DNA of 64,000 bases, taken from contig JADJCA010000007.1 in the NCBI GenBank assembly GCA_016703425.1, forward strand, positions 620,001-684,000, given 5' to 3'. The stretch is from Myxococcales bacterium (GTDB lineage: Bacteria; Myxococcota_A; Polyangia; Polyangiales; Polyangiaceae). Under the pieces are notes generated by a model. That model was given only the letters and a program-made list of their open reading frames with translations. It did not search any database and had not been told where the DNA came from. The position numbers and the translations under genes are program-made. Shown here in pieces: positions 46,101 to 54,831 of the stretch. The first letter of the stretch is position 1; the number at the start of each line of letters is the position of its first letter.

Positions 46101-46571
46101 ATGACGCTCGTCCCCTGCGCTCAATGCCTCCGTCACATCAAAGTCGACGACCACGCCTGCCCGTTTTGCGCGGCCGCCACGCCGCGCGTCGCGCCGCGCA
46201 CGCTGCCGACGCGCAGGCTCGACCGATGGGCCACGTTCACCTTCGCGGCGGCCGTGTCCGTGGCCGCCTGCGGTGACGTCGCCGATGACGGAACGAACAA
46301 GGACGACGGCGGGACCTTGCTCACGGAGGCCGGCGCTGATGCTGGCCCCAAGGACGGTGGAGGGCTTCAATCGGCCTACGGTCTGCCGCCGCCCGACGGA
46401 GGTCGCGACGCCGCCCGCGACACGGGCCCCAAAGACGATGGCGGCCTGCAGGCCGCGTACGGACTTCCGCCCGACGGGGGCAACGTTCAGCCGCCGTACG
46501 GCTTGCCGCCCATGGACGCGGGCATCTTCCCCGCGTACGGCTTGCCGGTCTTCGACGGCGGCAACGACTGA
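46101..46571 (+). CDS. Zinc-ribbon protein with YGLPP repeats
   Basis: 156 residues. A zinc ribbon starts the protein (VPCAQCLRHIKVDD, then CPFC), followed by a membrane segment (about 42-58, TFTFAAAVSVAACG; this could also be a lipobox). The outer part carries four copies of a short motif: SAYGLPPPDGG, AAYGLPPDGG, PPYGLPPMDAG, PAYGLPVFDGG. Asp/Gly-rich linkers separate them. No function known. Confidence 0.7.
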   Translation: MTLVPCAQCLRHIKVDDHACPFCAAATPRVAPRTLPTRRLDRWATFTFAAAVSVAACGDVADDGTNKDDGGTLLTEAGADAGPKDGGGLQSAYGLPPPDGGRDAARDTGPKDDGGLQAAYGLPPDGGNVQPPYGLPPMDAGIFPAYGLPVFDGGND

Positions 46572-46679
46572 TCCTCGAAAAGCGATCGCCTGAGCGCCGC
46601 CCGTTGCGCCAAGTTTGCGCGGCGCCTTTCTACAACGTGGGCCCGCTGAAAGCGCGACCGTTGGGCGTACCATCGCCCC

Positions 46680-48116
46680 ATGAGCGTGCTCGAGTGGACA
46701 AGGCGCCGATTGCACCTCGCCGAGGCGCCGCGGCCCATCGATGCGCTGCGCGAGGGCGGCGCGCGCGGTGTCTCGGGACTCCCCATCGCCTGGGAAGACG
46801 GGGTCCGTACATTTTATGATCAACTGCATGAATTGCAGACGGCCTGCGTAGGCACCGCTTGCGCAAGCGCACGGCACGCGCTCTCCGGCAACGGCGGGAG
46901 CGCCGAGACGCCAGGGATCCATTGCCTGGGTCGGTGTTACGAAGCGCCGGCGAGTATCCTCACGCGCGCGCGGCCGATTCCGCGGTGCTCGCTTGCGCCC
47001 ACGCCGGTCGTCTTGCGTCACGTGCTCGGCCCCACACGCCCCCTCGACGACTACGGCTTGCCCGACGGCGAGACCATCCTCGCGCGACTCGAGGCGTCGG
47101 GGCTCCGCGGGCGCGGCGGCGCGGCCTACCCGACGGCGGCCAAATGGCGCGTCGCGGCGCGCACCGAAGCGCCCGATCGGTTCGTGGTCGCCAACGGCGA
47201 TGAGGGCGATCCCGGCTCGTACGTCGACCGGCTCTTGCTCGAAGAGGCGCCGCACTCGGTCCTCGCCGGCATGCTTGCCTGTGCACGAGCCATCGGCGCG
47301 TCGCGAGGCATCGTATTTGTGCGGGGCGAATACCCAGAGGCGGCCAAGCGCGTCTCCGTCGCCATCGAAGAGGCGACGGCCACGGGCGCGCTCGATGGCT
47401 TCGCGGTGAGCGTTCTCGTGGGCGCGGGCTCCTACGTCGCCGGCGAAGAAACAGCGCTCCTTCGTTCCATCGAAGGGCTGCGCGCCGAGCCGAGTCCCAA
47501 ACCTCCCTTCCCCGCCGAGCGAGGCCTCTACGGCCTGCCGACGGTCGTTCAAAACATCGAGACGCTCTCCGTCGTGCCAGCCATCGTGCGCGCCGAAACG
47601 CCCGCCGGGCAAACTGGAGCACGCAGCGAAGGGCGCGCCAAAGCGGTGTGCGTGTCGGGCGCCGTCGTGAGCCCCGGGGTCGTCGAGATCGAGCTCGGGA
47701 CGCCGCTTCGCGACGTTCTTGTCGCAGGCGCCGGCGGCGCGCCCGCGGGCCGGTCGTGGAAGATGGCGCTCGTCGGCGGGCCGATGGGGCGCGTCGTGGC
47801 GGCGCACGAGTTCGACGTTGCCTTGTCATACGACGCGCTGCCGGGCATGGGTCACGGCGGCATCGTCGTCTTCGACGAGACGGTGCGGATCCGGAGGCTT
47901 GCCGAGCACCTCTTTGCCTTCGCGGCCAGCGAGTCCTGCGGCGCTTGCACGCCGTGCCGAGTGGGCACGGCCAAGCTGAAGGAGATGCCTACGCTCGCGG
48001 ACCTTGAACGGCTCATGGAGACTCTGGAGATGGGGAGCATGTGCGGTTTCGGTCAAGGGGCGCCGCGCCCCATTCGTGATCTCGTGCGTCTCTACGGCAG
48101 CGAGGTGCTCGCGTGA
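46680..48116 (+). CDS. fdsB: NAD-linked formate dehydrogenase beta subunit (NuoF-like, with NuoE-like start)
   Basis: 478 residues. The N-terminus (about 45-95) has the four-cysteine thioredoxin-like [2Fe-2S] pattern of NuoE/FdsG (TACVGTACASARHAL ... IHCLGRCYEAP), and the rest is NuoF-like: GLRGRGGAAYPTAAKWRVAA, ANGDEGDPGSYVDRLLLEEA (FMN/NADH site), SYVAGEETALLRSIEG, an SLBB domain and the [4Fe-4S] ESCGACTPCRVGT at 418 plus SMCGFGQ. This subunit moves electrons from the alpha subunit to NAD. The stop overlaps the alpha gene start. No separate FdsG gene follows. Confidence 0.88.
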   Translation: MSVLEWTRRRLHLAEAPRPIDALREGGARGVSGLPIAWEDGVRTFYDQLHELQTACVGTACASARHALSGNGGSAETPGIHCLGRCYEAPASILTRARPIPRCSLAPTPVVLRHVLGPTRPLDDYGLPDGETILARLEASGLRGRGGAAYPTAAKWRVAARTEAPDRFVVANGDEGDPGSYVDRLLLEEAPHSVLAGMLACARAIGASRGIVFVRGEYPEAAKRVSVAIEEATATGALDGFAVSVLVGAGSYVAGEETALLRSIEGLRAEPSPKPPFPAERGLYGLPTVVQNIETLSVVPAIVRAETPAGQTGARSEGRAKAVCVSGAVVSPGVVEIELGTPLRDVLVAGAGGAPAGRSWKMALVGGPMGRVVAAHEFDVALSYDALPGMGHGGIVVFDETVRIRRLAEHLFAFAASESCGACTPCRVGTAKLKEMPTLADLERLMETLEMGSMCGFGQGAPRPIRDLVRLYGSEVLA

Positions 48117-50698
48117 TGCACGTCGATGGCGCCCCTATCGCCGCGCAAGGCTCGGTCCTCGACGCGTGCCGAAACGCGAAGGCGAACGTGCCCACCCATT
48201 GCAAGGACGAGCGCCTCCAAGCGGGCGGGCATTGCCGTGGCTGCATCGTCGAGATCGACGGCCGCTACGTCGCCGCGTGCACGACGCCAGCCCGAGCCGG
48301 CATGCACGTTCTGACCGAGACACCTCGCTTGCTCGCGTACCGGGAGCACCTCGGCACCCTCGTGGAGCAAGAGAAAGAGGAGCGAGCGGCCCGATCGGTG
48401 GCCCGGGCCTCCGTCGTCAACCGCTCGACCGACGAGAGCCACCCCTACCTCCGCATCGATCTCGACAAGTGCACCCTGTGTCGACTCTGCGTCCGCGCCT
48501 GCGCCGACCTCCAAGGTCAGTTTGTCTTCGCCGTGAAGGGTCGAGGCGCCGAGAGCGAGCTCACGTGGGGCGGCGGTGCGTTCTCCGAGACCGACTGCGT
48601 GAGCTGCGGCGCCTGCGCATCGGCGTGCCCGACGGGCGCCATCTCAGACATTGACCGGGCGCGCCTCAAGGGTGACCGAGCGCTCGGCCGAACGGTGAGA
48701 ACGACCTGTTCGTACTGCGGCGTCGGCTGCCAACTCGACGCGCATGTCTCAGCGACCGGTGACGACGTCGTTCAAATCGACGGCGCCGCCTCGTCGGTCA
48801 ATCACGGGCACCTGTGCGTCAAGGGCCGCTACGCCCACGGCTTCACGCGGCACAAGGACCGCCTCCGCTCACCGCTCTTGCGAAAAGGCGGCGTCCTGAC
48901 CGAAGTGGGCTGGGACGAAGCCCTCGACTACGCCGCGCGCGAAATCGGGCGCCTGCGCGGCTCCATGGCGGGCCTCTCGTCGTCGCGCTGCACGAACGAG
49001 GAGAACTACCTCGTTCAGAAGTGGATGCGTGCGGGGCTCGGCACGAACCACGTCGACTGTTGCGCTCGCGTGTGCCACGCGCCCAGCGCGGCGGGCCTCC
49101 GCCGAGCGTTCGGCACCGGCGCCGCCACCAACTCGCTCGCCGACATCGAGCGGTCGGACCTCCTGTTCGTCGCCGGTTCAAACGCTACGGAGAGCCATCC
49201 CATCACCGGGGCTCGCGTCAAGCAGGCGGTCCTTCGCGGCGCCAAGCTCGTCGTCGTCGACCCGCGCCGCACAGAGTTGGCGTCCATCGCCGACGTGCAC
49301 CTCATGCTCAGACCCGGCACCAACGTGCCGCTGCTGAACAGCCTGGCGGCGGTGCTCGTCCTAGAAGACCTCGTGGACCATGAGTTCATCGAGGCGCGAA
49401 CGGAGGGTTTCGCCGCCTATGCCGCGTTCGTTCGTGCCTTCACCCCCGAGGCAACGGAAGCCGTCACGGGCGTCGCCGCGGCAGACGTGCGCCTTGCGGC
49501 TCGCATGCTCGCGGCAGCGCGCGCGCCAATGCAACTCCACGGCCTCGGCATGACCGAACACGTGCAGGGCAGCGAGTCGGTCATGCTCCTCTGCAACCTC
49601 GCGCTCCTTTGCGGCGCCGTCGGCTCCCTGGGCGTCGGCGTCAATCCTTTGCGCGGTCAGAACAACGTGCAGGGCGCGGCCGACATGGGCTGCCAGCCCG
49701 ATCTCTTGCCCGGCTACGTTCCGGTCACAGACACGGGCGCGCGTGCCCGCTTCGAGACGGCCTGGGGTCGCCCTATGCCCGCGGAGGCTGGGCTGACCTT
49801 GCCTCGCATGTACGAAGCCATCGACACGGGCGTCGTTCGCGGCATGTACCTCTTGGGCGAGGATGTCGTAGCCACCGATCCCGATGCGTCCGTTGTGGCG
49901 CGGCGACTCGGCGCACTTGAGCTCCTCATTGTGCAAGAGCTCTTCCTTTCGGAGACGGCGAAGCTCGCTCACCTGGTCCTTCCCGGTGCGAGCTTCCTCG
50001 AAAAGGACGGGACGTTCACCAACGGCGAGCGGCGCATTCAGCGGGTGCGCAAGGCCATCGACCCACCGGGCGGTGCGCGCGCCGATTGGGAGATCCTGTG
50101 CGACCTCATGACGCGGACCGGGATGCCACAGAGCTTCGCTTCACCGGCGGCGATCTGGGACGAGCTGCGCACCGTCGTCCCTGCCTTCCGCGGCGCGTCG
50201 TACGCGCGGCTCGAGGGCGACGGCTTGCAGTGGCCGGTTCCCAGCGAGGACCACGACGGCACGCCGACGCTCCATGTGGATCAGTTCGTTCGCGGCCGCG
50301 CGGCGTTCTCAGAGGTCGCCTTCCGCCCGTCGCCGGCGCTCGCGAGCACGCGGCCGCTCCAGCTCATCACGGGCCGCGTCCTCGCGCACTACAACAGCGG
50401 ATCGATGACTCGGCGCTCCGCGAACGTCGCGCTCGCGCCCCACGACGCCCTCGAGATGCACCCGAAGGACGCCTTGGCTCGTGGCATTCGCGACGGTGAC
50501 CGCGTGGTCGTCCTGAGCGACTATGGCGAGGCGCACGTCAAAGCATTCCTGACCGACTCGGTGCGCGAAGGGACCCTCTTTTTGAGCTTCCACTTCCCTG
50601 AGTCGGGCACCAACCGGGTCACGAGCGACCTCGTCGATGGGATCGCCGACACGCCCGAGTACAAGCTGACAGCCGTGGACGTGCGGCTCGTCGACTGA
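48113..50698 (+). CDS. fdsA: Formate dehydrogenase alpha subunit (molybdenum bis-MGD)
   Basis: 861 residues from GTG 48113 (or ATG 48116). Order: N-terminal [2Fe-2S]-type domain (about 1-75, with CRGC and ACTTP), NuoG-like two [4Fe-4S] ferredoxin domain (about 115-180, CTLCRLCVRAC and CVSCGACASAC), then the catalytic subunit with [4Fe-4S] CSYCGVGC (from 200) and the molybdopterin domain. The metal ligand is Cys321 followed by His322 (ARVCHAPS), so this is a cysteine rather than selenocysteine enzyme. It oxidises formate to carbon dioxide in the cytoplasm. No fdhD gene is seen here. Confidence 0.92.
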   Translation: MMHVDGAPIAAQGSVLDACRNAKANVPTHCKDERLQAGGHCRGCIVEIDGRYVAACTTPARAGMHVLTETPRLLAYREHLGTLVEQEKEERAARSVARASVVNRSTDESHPYLRIDLDKCTLCRLCVRACADLQGQFVFAVKGRGAESELTWGGGAFSETDCVSCGACASACPTGAISDIDRARLKGDRALGRTVRTTCSYCGVGCQLDAHVSATGDDVVQIDGAASSVNHGHLCVKGRYAHGFTRHKDRLRSPLLRKGGVLTEVGWDEALDYAAREIGRLRGSMAGLSSSRCTNEENYLVQKWMRAGLGTNHVDCCARVCHAPSAAGLRRAFGTGAATNSLADIERSDLLFVAGSNATESHPITGARVKQAVLRGAKLVVVDPRRTELASIADVHLMLRPGTNVPLLNSLAAVLVLEDLVDHEFIEARTEGFAAYAAFVRAFTPEATEAVTGVAAADVRLAARMLAAARAPMQLHGLGMTEHVQGSESVMLLCNLALLCGAVGSLGVGVNPLRGQNNVQGAADMGCQPDLLPGYVPVTDTGARARFETAWGRPMPAEAGLTLPRMYEAIDTGVVRGMYLLGEDVVATDPDASVVARRLGALELLIVQELFLSETAKLAHLVLPGASFLEKDGTFTNGERRIQRVRKAIDPPGGARADWEILCDLMTRTGMPQSFASPAAIWDELRTVVPAFRGASYARLEGDGLQWPVPSEDHDGTPTLHVDQFVRGRAAFSEVAFRPSPALASTRPLQLITGRVLAHYNSGSMTRRSANVALAPHDALEMHPKDALARGIRDGDRVVVLSDYGEAHVKAFLTDSVREGTLFLSFHFPESGTNRVTSDLVDGIADTPEYKLTAVDVRLVD

Positions 50699-50729
50699 GT
50701 CGGCCGACGCAGTCGGCCGACGCAGTCGG
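50699..50729. repeat. 13-base tandem repeat GTCGGCCGACGCA
   Basis: Two perfect copies plus a partial third, starting right after the formate dehydrogenase stop. Each contains the self-complementary GTCGGCCGAC, so it can form a small hairpin and might work as part of a terminator. Confidence 0.6.
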
Positions 50730-50828
50730 TGCCGTCGATGCGCAGCTTGTGCGCCGCCCGAGCGGCGCCAAGCACTCTGCGCGCGGGCGTTTCAGGGCGG
50801 CGCGTGTCTTGCTCGGCGTGACGAAACG

Positions 50829-53045
50829 GTGACCTCGAAAGCCCCTAGCCCGCTCGCGAGTACGGCACGCTCGGTGCTCGTAGGCGACGTGTGGGGCGGC
50901 ATCGCGGCCACCCTCGTCGCGTTGCCCGCGTCCTTGGCGTTCGGCGTCGCGGTCTTCGGGCCCCTCGTCGGCGCCGGCGCCGGCGCCCTCGCGGGGCTCC
51001 TCGGCGCCACGGCGCTCGGCACCGTCGCGCCGCTCGCGGGTGGCACGCCGAAGCTCGTGTCGGCGCCGTGCGCGCCCGCCGTCGCCGTGATGAGCGCCTT
51101 CGCGCTCGAGACGAGCGCTCGTTACCCCGGCGAGCCAGCGCGGGTCGTGCTCCTCATGACGCTCGTCGGCCTCTTCGCGGCCGGCCTTCAGATCGCGCTC
51201 GGGCTCGCGCGCGCGGGCAGCATCATCAAGTACATCCCCTACCCGGTCGTGACCGGGTACCTGAGCGGCGTCGCGGTCGTGATCTTCTTGAAACAGCTGC
51301 CATCGCTCTTGGGCCTCGCCAAGGGCGTCAAGCTCGGCGCCGGCCTCCTTCACCCCGGCATGTGGGCGTGGCCGGCGCTGGTCGTGGGCGGAACGACCAT
51401 CGCGCTGATGTTTCTGGCGCCGCGAATGACGAAGGCCGTGCCTGGTGCCATCGTGGGCCTCGCGGGCGGCGTGCTCGCGTACGGGGCCTTGGCGCTGCTC
51501 TTGCCAGGGCTTCGCTCGCTCACTGGGAACACGCTCGTCATCGGTCCCCTGGGCGGCAGCATCGCCTCCTTCGGGGAGGCCTTCTCGACGCGTGTGGCGG
51601 CGCTCGGCGGCCTCCATGTGACCGATGTCACGCACGTGCTGGGCCCGGCGGCCACGCTGGCCGTGGTCCTGTCGCTCGACACGCTCAAGACCTGCGTCGT
51701 CGTCGACTCCCTCACCGGCTCACGGCACGAGTCGAACCGCGAGCTTTTCGGTCAAGGGCTCGCAAACCTCGCGTCGTCCGTCATAGGCGGCATGCCCGGC
51801 GCGGGAACCTCTGGCGCCACCCTCGTGAACATCGCGAGCGGCGGCCAAACGCGCCGCTCGGCGGTGATCGAGGGAGCGCTGGTGCTCGTGGCGTTCTTGT
51901 CGCTGGGAGGCGTCGTAGCCTGGGCCCCCCTCGCGGCGCTCTCCGGCATCCTCATCGTGGTTGCCTGGCGCATGTTCGACTTCGGCGCCTTGCGCTGGGC
52001 CGCGAGCCGCTCGACGTTCTTTGACTTCGTGGTGGTGCTCGCCGTCATCGCCGTGGCCGTCTTCGTCGACCTCATCACCGCCTCCGGCGTCGGGGTGGCG
52101 CTCTCGATCTTGCTCTTCATCCGCAACGAGTCCCGAGCGCCCGTCATCCGCCGCAAGCTCTCGGGCACGCAGATATCGTCAAAGAAGCGACGCTTGCCGG
52201 ACCACGCCGCGGTACTCGCCGCTCACGGCGAAGAGACCCTTGTGATCGAGCTGGCAGGCTCGCTCTTCTTCGGGACGACGGATCAGCTGCGCACCGAGCT
52301 CCAAGGCGATCTCGAGTCGCGTCAAACGTTCATCGTCGACATGCGCCGCGTCGACGCCGTGGACCTCACGGCGGTGCACATCCTGGAGCAGATGCGAGCG
52401 CAAGTCGGCAAGCGGGGTGCGACCATGCTCTTCTGCCACTTGCCGAGGGCCCTCGCGGGCCACAAGGACGCCGAGCAATACCTCCGCGAGGTCGGCCTCA
52501 TCGAGCAGGGCCATGAGCACCTCTTCGAGCAACTCTCCGACGCCTTGGCCTGGGCGGAAGATCGCATTCTGGCCAAACACGGGCCGCCGCCAGCGAGCGA
52601 GGCCGCGCTCGACCTCCTGGCGATGCCGATGTTTCAGGGGCGCAAGGCCGAGACCATCAAGGAGCTCGCGGAGTGCGTCGAGAGTCGAAGGGCGCTTGCC
52701 GGCGACGTCGTCTTCCGACACGGCGACTCGGGCGACGAAATCTACTTCGTACGGCGAGGGAGCGTACGCATCGCCCTGCCCCTCGAGGGCGGCACCCTTC
52801 ACGTCGCCAGCTTTGGTCGCGGCGACTTCTTCGGAGAGATCACGTTCCTCGACGGCGGACAGCGCAGCGCCGACGCGACCGCCGAGGTCGACACGGAGCT
52901 CTTCGTCATATCCCGCAAGAGGTTCGACGTGGTGGCAGCCGTACACCCGCGCCTTGGCCAGAGCCTCTTTGCGGGCCTCGCGCGCGCGACGGCGCTGCGG
53001 CTTCGACAAGCGGACCGCGAAATCACGACCTTGGAAGAGGCGTGA
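50829..53045 (+). CDS. SulP-family anion transporter fused to STAS and cNMP-binding domains
   Basis: 738 residues from GTG 50829. A SulP membrane domain (about 1-440, with GGIAATLVALPASLAFGVAV, VVTGYLSGVAVVIFLKQLPS, GGMPGAGTSGATLVNIASGG) is followed by a STAS domain (about 465-560, VIELAGSLFFGTTDQL, VDMRRVDAVDLTAVHILEQM) and a cyclic-nucleotide-binding domain (about 600-720, DVVFRHGDSGDEIYFVRRGS, FGRGDFFGEITFLDGGQRSA). SulP proteins carry sulfate, bicarbonate or dicarboxylates; the substrate cannot be read from sequence. It lies 130 bases after formate dehydrogenase on the same strand. The fused cNMP domain suggests control by a cyclic nucleotide. Confidence 0.92.
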   Translation: MTSKAPSPLASTARSVLVGDVWGGIAATLVALPASLAFGVAVFGPLVGAGAGALAGLLGATALGTVAPLAGGTPKLVSAPCAPAVAVMSAFALETSARYPGEPARVVLLMTLVGLFAAGLQIALGLARAGSIIKYIPYPVVTGYLSGVAVVIFLKQLPSLLGLAKGVKLGAGLLHPGMWAWPALVVGGTTIALMFLAPRMTKAVPGAIVGLAGGVLAYGALALLLPGLRSLTGNTLVIGPLGGSIASFGEAFSTRVAALGGLHVTDVTHVLGPAATLAVVLSLDTLKTCVVVDSLTGSRHESNRELFGQGLANLASSVIGGMPGAGTSGATLVNIASGGQTRRSAVIEGALVLVAFLSLGGVVAWAPLAALSGILIVVAWRMFDFGALRWAASRSTFFDFVVVLAVIAVAVFVDLITASGVGVALSILLFIRNESRAPVIRRKLSGTQISSKKRRLPDHAAVLAAHGEETLVIELAGSLFFGTTDQLRTELQGDLESRQTFIVDMRRVDAVDLTAVHILEQMRAQVGKRGATMLFCHLPRALAGHKDAEQYLREVGLIEQGHEHLFEQLSDALAWAEDRILAKHGPPPASEAALDLLAMPMFQGRKAETIKELAECVESRRALAGDVVFRHGDSGDEIYFVRRGSVRIALPLEGGTLHVASFGRGDFFGEITFLDGGQRSADATAEVDTELFVISRKRFDVVAAVHPRLGQSLFAGLARATALRLRQADREITTLEEA

Positions 53046-53084
53046 CCCTTCGCCATCGGACCTCCTGTTCGATACCCTCCTCCC

Positions 53085-54824
53085 ATGGTTCGGACACTCC
53101 CCGGCGCGGCTCTCGTTCTTGCGCTCGCCCTCCTCTACCCCGCCTGTGGCGACGACGAAGCCGCGGCCGATGCAAAGAACAGTGAGCCAAGCAACGACGG
53201 TGGCGGCGGTGAAGGCGGCGGTGAAACTGGCGTGTCGCTCAGCGACGGCGCGGCCGCGCCCGATGCGCTGAAGCCCGAGGGCGGCACTACGGCACTTCCG
53301 CCTCCGTCGTGCAGCGCCGCTGGCGGCGGCGCGACGGTCTCGGCACCGACGCTCCTTCTGAAGCTCAAGGACGACGGGCAGGAGGGGTGGCTCGCCTCAC
53401 CGGCCGTCGCCGATCTCGATGGCGACACGAAGCCGGAGCTCATCGTGGCGCGCTCGGGCCGCGTCTTCGCGTGGAAGAACACGGGCGCGCGAGCCTTCGC
53501 GTACAACACCACGAAGGATCGCATTTGGGCGAGCCCCGTCGTCGGGGACTTCGCCGGTGACGCGAAGCTCGAGGTCGCGGTCGCGGCACGTGACTCGACG
53601 TACTTGCTTGACGCGACCGGGGCTCTCGCCCCGGGCTTCCCAGCAGCGTGGGGCACTGAGACGCGGACCCTCGCGGCAGGCGACGTCGACGGCGACGGCG
53701 CCCTCGACCTCATCGCGGCCGTGCGCACGGCTGGCGCTGCGACCGACATCGTACGGGCGGTCAAGGGCTCCGGCGCGGTCGTCGCTGGCTTTCCGCCTGT
53801 CGCCGCGGGCGGCTCCGGGTGCACGCCGGGCCCCTGCTACTTCGCCGGGCTCTACGATCAGAACCTGGCCGTCGGCGATCTCGACGGCGATGGCAAGCAC
53901 GACCTCGTCGTCCCCCACGACAACGCCTACGCGAGCTTCTTCAAGGGCACCGGCGCGGCCTTCGATTCGAACGCCATGTTCGCGGGGCGCCCGAAGACGC
54001 CGGGCGTCCGCTACTTGCACGCGCTGGCAGAGGCGAAGCAGGGCTACGCGAACAACGAGGCCACCGCCAACCAGGCGCACTTCACCAACACGGCGCCGGC
54101 GATCGCCGACATCGACAAGGACGGAAAGTTCGACATCATCATGCTCGGCAGCGCGCAGAACGCCGCGCAGAGCGACCGCCTGCGGGGCGTGGGCCTGTGG
54201 GCGTTGCACTCCGACGCCTCGCGCCTCGCCGGCTGGGACACGCCCTTCCACGCGCCGACGTATGTGATGGGCTTGAACGACGGCTTCTCGCCGGGCTTGG
54301 GCGATCCGGCCGTGGCCGGTGCGGGGAACTTGGTGGGCGCCACGAATCAGGTGACGGTGGCCGACATCGACGCGTCAAAGGCGGGCCTCGAGATGCTCTT
54401 CGCAGGGTTCGACGGGCAGGTTCATGCTGTCGCGGCCAACAAGACCGAGCTGTGGGTCACGCCCTACGCGACGAACGGCCGCGCGCTGACCGGCGGCGTG
54501 CTGGCCGCCGACCTCTCGGCGGACGGCGTACCGGAGGTCGTCTTCGCGACCTACTCGCCCGATCAGGGCGGCGGCGCGCTCTTCGTGCTCAGTGCGGCGG
54601 GCGCGGTGCTCCACAAGGTCCCGCTACCGAAGCGCGGATCCATGGCCGTGCCGACCATCGCCGACGTCGACGGCAATGGCACCTTGGAGATCGTCGTGTC
54701 GCTCAAGGACAACGAGCCGGCCAACGAGAGCGTGCACGTCTTCACCGTCGCTGGCTCGAAGACCAACTGCCTCCTATGGCCAACGGGTAGGGCGAACCTC
54801 CTAAGAAATGGCTGGGTCCGGTAG
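53085..54824 (+). CDS. FG-GAP/VCBS-repeat lipoprotein
   Basis: 579 residues. Signal peptide with lipobox YPAC (about residue 21). A Gly/Asp/Ala linker is followed by about seven beta-propeller repeats of the FG-GAP type, each with a calcium-binding DxDGDG motif (ADLDGDTKPELIVARSG, GDVDGDGALDLIAAVR, GDLDGDGKHDLVVPHDN, ADIDKDGKFDIIMLGS, ADVDGNGTLEIVVSLKD). Such proteins are surface-exposed; some bind calcium-dependent partners. Function unknown. It converges with the LuxE-like gene, 7 bases away. Confidence 0.87.
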   Translation: MVRTLPGAALVLALALLYPACGDDEAAADAKNSEPSNDGGGGEGGGETGVSLSDGAAAPDALKPEGGTTALPPPSCSAAGGGATVSAPTLLLKLKDDGQEGWLASPAVADLDGDTKPELIVARSGRVFAWKNTGARAFAYNTTKDRIWASPVVGDFAGDAKLEVAVAARDSTYLLDATGALAPGFPAAWGTETRTLAAGDVDGDGALDLIAAVRTAGAATDIVRAVKGSGAVVAGFPPVAAGGSGCTPGPCYFAGLYDQNLAVGDLDGDGKHDLVVPHDNAYASFFKGTGAAFDSNAMFAGRPKTPGVRYLHALAEAKQGYANNEATANQAHFTNTAPAIADIDKDGKFDIIMLGSAQNAAQSDRLRGVGLWALHSDASRLAGWDTPFHAPTYVMGLNDGFSPGLGDPAVAGAGNLVGATNQVTVADIDASKAGLEMLFAGFDGQVHAVAANKTELWVTPYATNGRALTGGVLAADLSADGVPEVVFATYSPDQGGGALFVLSAAGAVLHKVPLPKRGSMAVPTIADVDGNGTLEIVVSLKDNEPANESVHVFTVAGSKTNCLLWPTGRANLLRNGWVR

Positions 54825-54831
54825 CACGACG

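Noticed and set aside
48113..50698. Selenocysteine formate dehydrogenase
   Set aside because: The active-site position is a cysteine codon (TGC) and no in-frame TGA occurs, so no SECIS is needed.
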